A stretch of 8,967 nucleotides of DNA from a candidate division BRC1 bacterium ADurb.BinA292 (GTDB lineage: Bacteria; Sumerlaeota; Sumerlaeia; MVZB01). Both the position numbers and the translations under genes were made by a program. Under the pieces are notes generated by a model. The model did no database searches. It was not told where the DNA came from and was given only the letters and a program-made list of their open reading frames with translations. Numbering within the stretch: position 1 is the stretch's first letter; each line of letters begins with the position of its first letter. The stretch covers positions 1 to 8,967 of the forward strand of contig MVZB01000130.1 of assembly GCA_002068205.1 (NCBI GenBank). Direction: 5' to 3'. Positions 6,972-8,967 of the stretch are shown here, one piece after another.

Positions 6972-7929
6972 CCCCGGCTTGACGCTGCTTCACTTCGGCG
7001 ATCTGCACCTGTGGCGGATCGGTCTGGATGCCGACCCGCGATTCAAACGCCTGCTCGGCCTGGCCAACCTGCTTCTCCGCCGCGGCCGGCTCTTTCCGCT
7101 CTCCATCGCGCGCCTTGTGCTGCGCCGGATCGAGCACGACCCCGCCGATTACCTCTGCTTCTCCGGCGATCTGACGACCACTTCGCTCAAGGCCGAGTTC
7201 GAGGACGCCCGCCGCCTCCTCCTCCCGCTGCTCGACAAGTGGCAGGCCCGCTTCCTCGCCATTCCCGGCAACCATGATCGCTACACCGTGCGCGCCGCCG
7301 GCCGGCGCTACTACGAAACGCTCTTCGCCGGCGAGCACGCGCGCTTCCCGTTCGAGGTCGACCTGGACGCCGTCTGGACGCTGATCGGCATTGACTGCTC
7401 CGTGCCGCGCCGGTTCACCTCGCGCGGCCGGTTTACGCGCGAAGCCCGCGACGCCCTCGCGCCGCGCCTGGCCGAACATCGCCGGCGCGGTCGGCGCCTG
7501 ATCGTCATGGGACACTACCCGCTGCTCTATCCGGCGCGCGTCCCCGTCCAGCTCGACCATGCCCTCCCCGAGCGGATGGCCCTGTTCGAGCTCCTCGCCG
7601 AGCATCGCGTCGACGCCTACCTGCACGGCCACAAGCACCAGCGCTGGCGTCTGAAGCACGAGGGCGTCACGCTGCTCAACTGCGGTTCGGCCGGCATGGA
7701 TCACCCCCGCCATCGCCCGGGGTATCTTCGCATCCAGCTCACTCACGACGGGATCGGCGCGGTCCAGTCGGTCTCGCTGCGCCACCGCGCCGACATCGTG
7801 CGCGAGGCGCGGCGCGAGGCCCGCGCGCACGAGGCGGCCCACGACCATGCCCCCCCCGACACGGGCGAACTGCCCGCCGGCGAATGGGTCACGCGACTGC
7901 TTGAGGAGGATGGCGACGCCGTGCATTGA
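6955..7929 (+). CDS. Calcineurin-like metallophosphoesterase (CpdA/Icc-like class)
   Basis: The 324-residue product is a dinuclear-metal phosphoesterase of the calcineurin-like superfamily (PF00149). All five metal and active-site blocks are present: GDLH (15-18; Asp16, His18), GDL (71-73; Asp72), GNHD (105-108), GHYP (186-189; His187) and GHKH (225-228). The order and spacing fit the small bacterial phosphoesterases related to the cAMP phosphodiesterase CpdA, but the substrate cannot be read from sequence, so no symbol is given. No signal peptide or membrane segment is visible; expect a cytoplasmic enzyme. The chosen ATG at 6955 (a second ATG follows at 6958) overlaps the secA stop by 17 bases, suggesting co-transcription and translational coupling. 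An upstream GTG at 6853 in the same frame lies deep inside secA and adds only low-complexity sequence. The C-terminal 40 or so residues are charged and His-rich. A run of eight C at 7850-7857 lies in this tail. Confidence 0.9.
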   Translation: MMTPPDPGLTLLHFGDLHLWRIGLDADPRFKRLLGLANLLLRRGRLFPLSIARLVLRRIEHDPADYLCFSGDLTTTSLKAEFEDARRLLLPLLDKWQARFLAIPGNHDRYTVRAAGRRYYETLFAGEHARFPFEVDLDAVWTLIGIDCSVPRRFTSRGRFTREARDALAPRLAEHRRRGRRLIVMGHYPLLYPARVPVQLDHALPERMALFELLAEHRVDAYLHGHKHQRWRLKHEGVTLLNCGSAGMDHPRHRPGYLRIQLTHDGIGAVQSVSLRHRADIVREARREARAHEAAHDHAPPDTGELPAGEWVTRLLEEDGDAVH

Positions 7930-7930
7930 A

Positions 7931-7970
7931 CCGCGCGGCCGCCGCCCCACGGCGGGTGCTCAGGGCGCGG
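7931..7970. terminator. Two-part hairpin between convergent genes, possible bidirectional terminator
   Basis: CCGCGC (7931-7936) pairs with GCGCGG (7965-7970), and inside it CCGCC (7942-7946) pairs with GGCGG (7951-7955) around a CCAC loop. It spans the 30-base gap and the final codons of the minus-strand gene. There is no T run on either side. In DNA this GC-rich such stems can arise by chance, so the call is tentative. Confidence 0.3.
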
Positions 7971-8967
7971 CGCCGACCGGCGTCGCGCGCGGCGTCGTCA
8001 GCAACTCGCGCATCCGCGGCAGGTTCAGCCGCGACGGCAGAATCGTGACTTCGGGAATCAGATAATACGGCATCTCGTTGCTCAGGAACTGCGCCAGCTT
8101 CGTCGCCGAGTCCAGATAGAGATAAACTGGATGATCGGCGGCGGGGAAATTGGGCTGCTGCGCCCGCCACTGCTTGACCGGCTCGGCCACGTCGGGCGGC
8201 GACCAGTCCTCCTCCAGCAGAATCCCCAGCGTCGGGTGAAACGCCACCAGGTCAAATGTGATGTTGTTGATCTGAACCGGCGGATTGATTTCAAACCGCC
8301 CTTCGCGGTCGACCGACGTCCCCAGCCGCTGGTAATCCTCCGGACTGCAGACCAGGTTGATCCGGAACGTCAGTTCAAAAGGACTTTCCTCGTTGAACCG
8401 GACGGCCAGCGGGCGGCTCAGACCCTGCGCGATCGCCAGCGGAATCGCCGCCGTCGTCGGCAGATCGGCCCCATTGACCTGCAGCGTCGGCTTCAAATGC
8501 CACGGCGCCAGCGGCAGTTGCTGACTGAGCGTCCGCGCGCCGCGCCGTTGCTGGCCCAGATCCGAACCGAAGTTCATCACCAGCGCCGCCACGTCGGCCA
8601 GCCGCCAGTCGCCGCGGCTGCCGGTCGCCGTGTCCATCTGCGACGCCTTGATCGTCGCCAGGCGCGATCCGACCGCCTGGCCGATCTCCTCGACCAGCTG
8701 CAGGCGATTGGCGAATACCTTTTCGTAAAACTCCGTCGCTTCGGCCAGATTGCCCTGCTGCTCCTGCCGCGCTCCCTCCGCCAGCAGTTTGAGGGCGTTG
8801 AGCTGCGGCGTCAGGCTCACGTCGCGCGAGAACCGGGCGGTCGCGACTTCCAGCGCCGCGATCGCGGCATCGTAATGGCCCGCCCCGGTGTTCGCCCGCG
8901 CGATCAGCAGAGCCATCTCCGGCGAGACCGAGGGATCCGCCCACCCCTGCAATTTCCCCACCGCCAG
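7960..8967 (-). CDS. Unrecognised protein with TPR-like helices, 3' part only
   Basis: The frame is open from the right edge of the window to the TGA at 7960-7962, giving 335 residues. A GTG at 8959-8961 is a possible start, but the frame continues past it (CTG GCG GTG) and the protein begins mid-helix, so the gene most likely starts outside the window. The first 100 or so residues are alpha-helical with two TPR-like helices, GHYDAAIAALEVATARF and GNLAEATEFYEKVFANR, about 47 residues apart. The remaining 200 or so residues look like mixed or beta-rich soluble sequence (for example FELTFRINLVCSPEDY and ITFDLVAFHPTLGILLEED), ending in a Pro/Ala tail. No catalytic motif, membrane segment or known domain is recognised in the C-terminal part. 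It converges on the phosphoesterase gene with a 30-base gap, so the two are not in one operon. A scaffold or cell-envelope role is possible from the repeats, but this is a guess. Confidence 0.8.
   Translation of the reverse strand: MAVGKLQGWADPSVSPEMALLIARANTGAGHYDAAIAALEVATARFSRDVSLTPQLNALKLLAEGARQEQQGNLAEATEFYEKVFANRLQLVEEIGQAVGSRLATIKASQMDTATGSRGDWRLADVAALVMNFGSDLGQQRRGARTLSQQLPLAPWHLKPTLQVNGADLPTTAAIPLAIAQGLSRPLAVRFNEESPFELTFRINLVCSPEDYQRLGTSVDREGRFEINPPVQINNITFDLVAFHPTLGILLEEDWSPPDVAEPVKQWRAQQPNFPAADHPVYLYLDSATKLAQFLSNEMPYYLIPEVTILPSRLNLPRMRELLTTPRATPVGAAP

Noticed and set aside
6715..7950. 411-codon minus-strand frame opposite the end of secA and the phosphoesterase
   Set aside because: The plus strand carries all five phosphoesterase motifs and the SecA zinc motif; the antisense translation has no motif.

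Overview
The window is GC-rich bacterial DNA in which almost every base is coding. It holds two universal housekeeping genes facing away from each other, glnE on the minus strand and secA on the plus strand. A phosphoesterase gene overlaps the end of secA, and incomplete genes lie at both edges. The SecA has a long precursor-crosslinking region of the kind found in Bacteroidota and related phyla (FCB group, some PVC and candidate phyla), an amphipathic N-terminus and a C-terminal zinc motif. The GlnE is longer than the E. coli protein. Together these suggest a Gram-negative-type, high-GC bacterium from the FCB/PVC neighbourhood, probably known from environmental or metagenomic sequence. The phylum cannot be fixed by eye.

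Layout. Positions 1 to about 144 (minus strand) encode the middle of a dCTP deaminase (dcd), which is cut off abruptly. The sequence then becomes the 3' end of an unrelated plus-strand reading frame (about 146-376). This is a chimeric junction: either a rearrangement or an assembly join. A short hairpin separates that frame from glnE (396-3563, minus), the bifunctional glutamine synthetase adenylyltransferase/removase. The 285-base gap between glnE and secA carries about 70 bp of hexamer/12-mer tandem repeats (3665-3734) and a near-consensus sigma70-type promoter (TTGACG, 18 bases, GATAAT) aimed at secA. secA (3849-6971) is followed, with a 17-base overlap, by a calcineurin-like metallophosphoesterase (6955-7929). 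A convergent, unrecognised gene with TPR-like helices (7960 to the right edge, minus) closes the window.

How the genes work together. secA and the phosphoesterase look like one transcription unit driven by the promoter at 3756-3785. glnE is transcribed the other way and has no functional link to secA beyond a shared upstream region. I see no RNA genes, insertion sequences, CRISPR arrays or defence genes. I do not see a convincing new multi-gene system here. The points most worth a second look are the dcd junction, the repeat array beside the secA promoter, and a four-cysteine insertion in the SecA motor domain.
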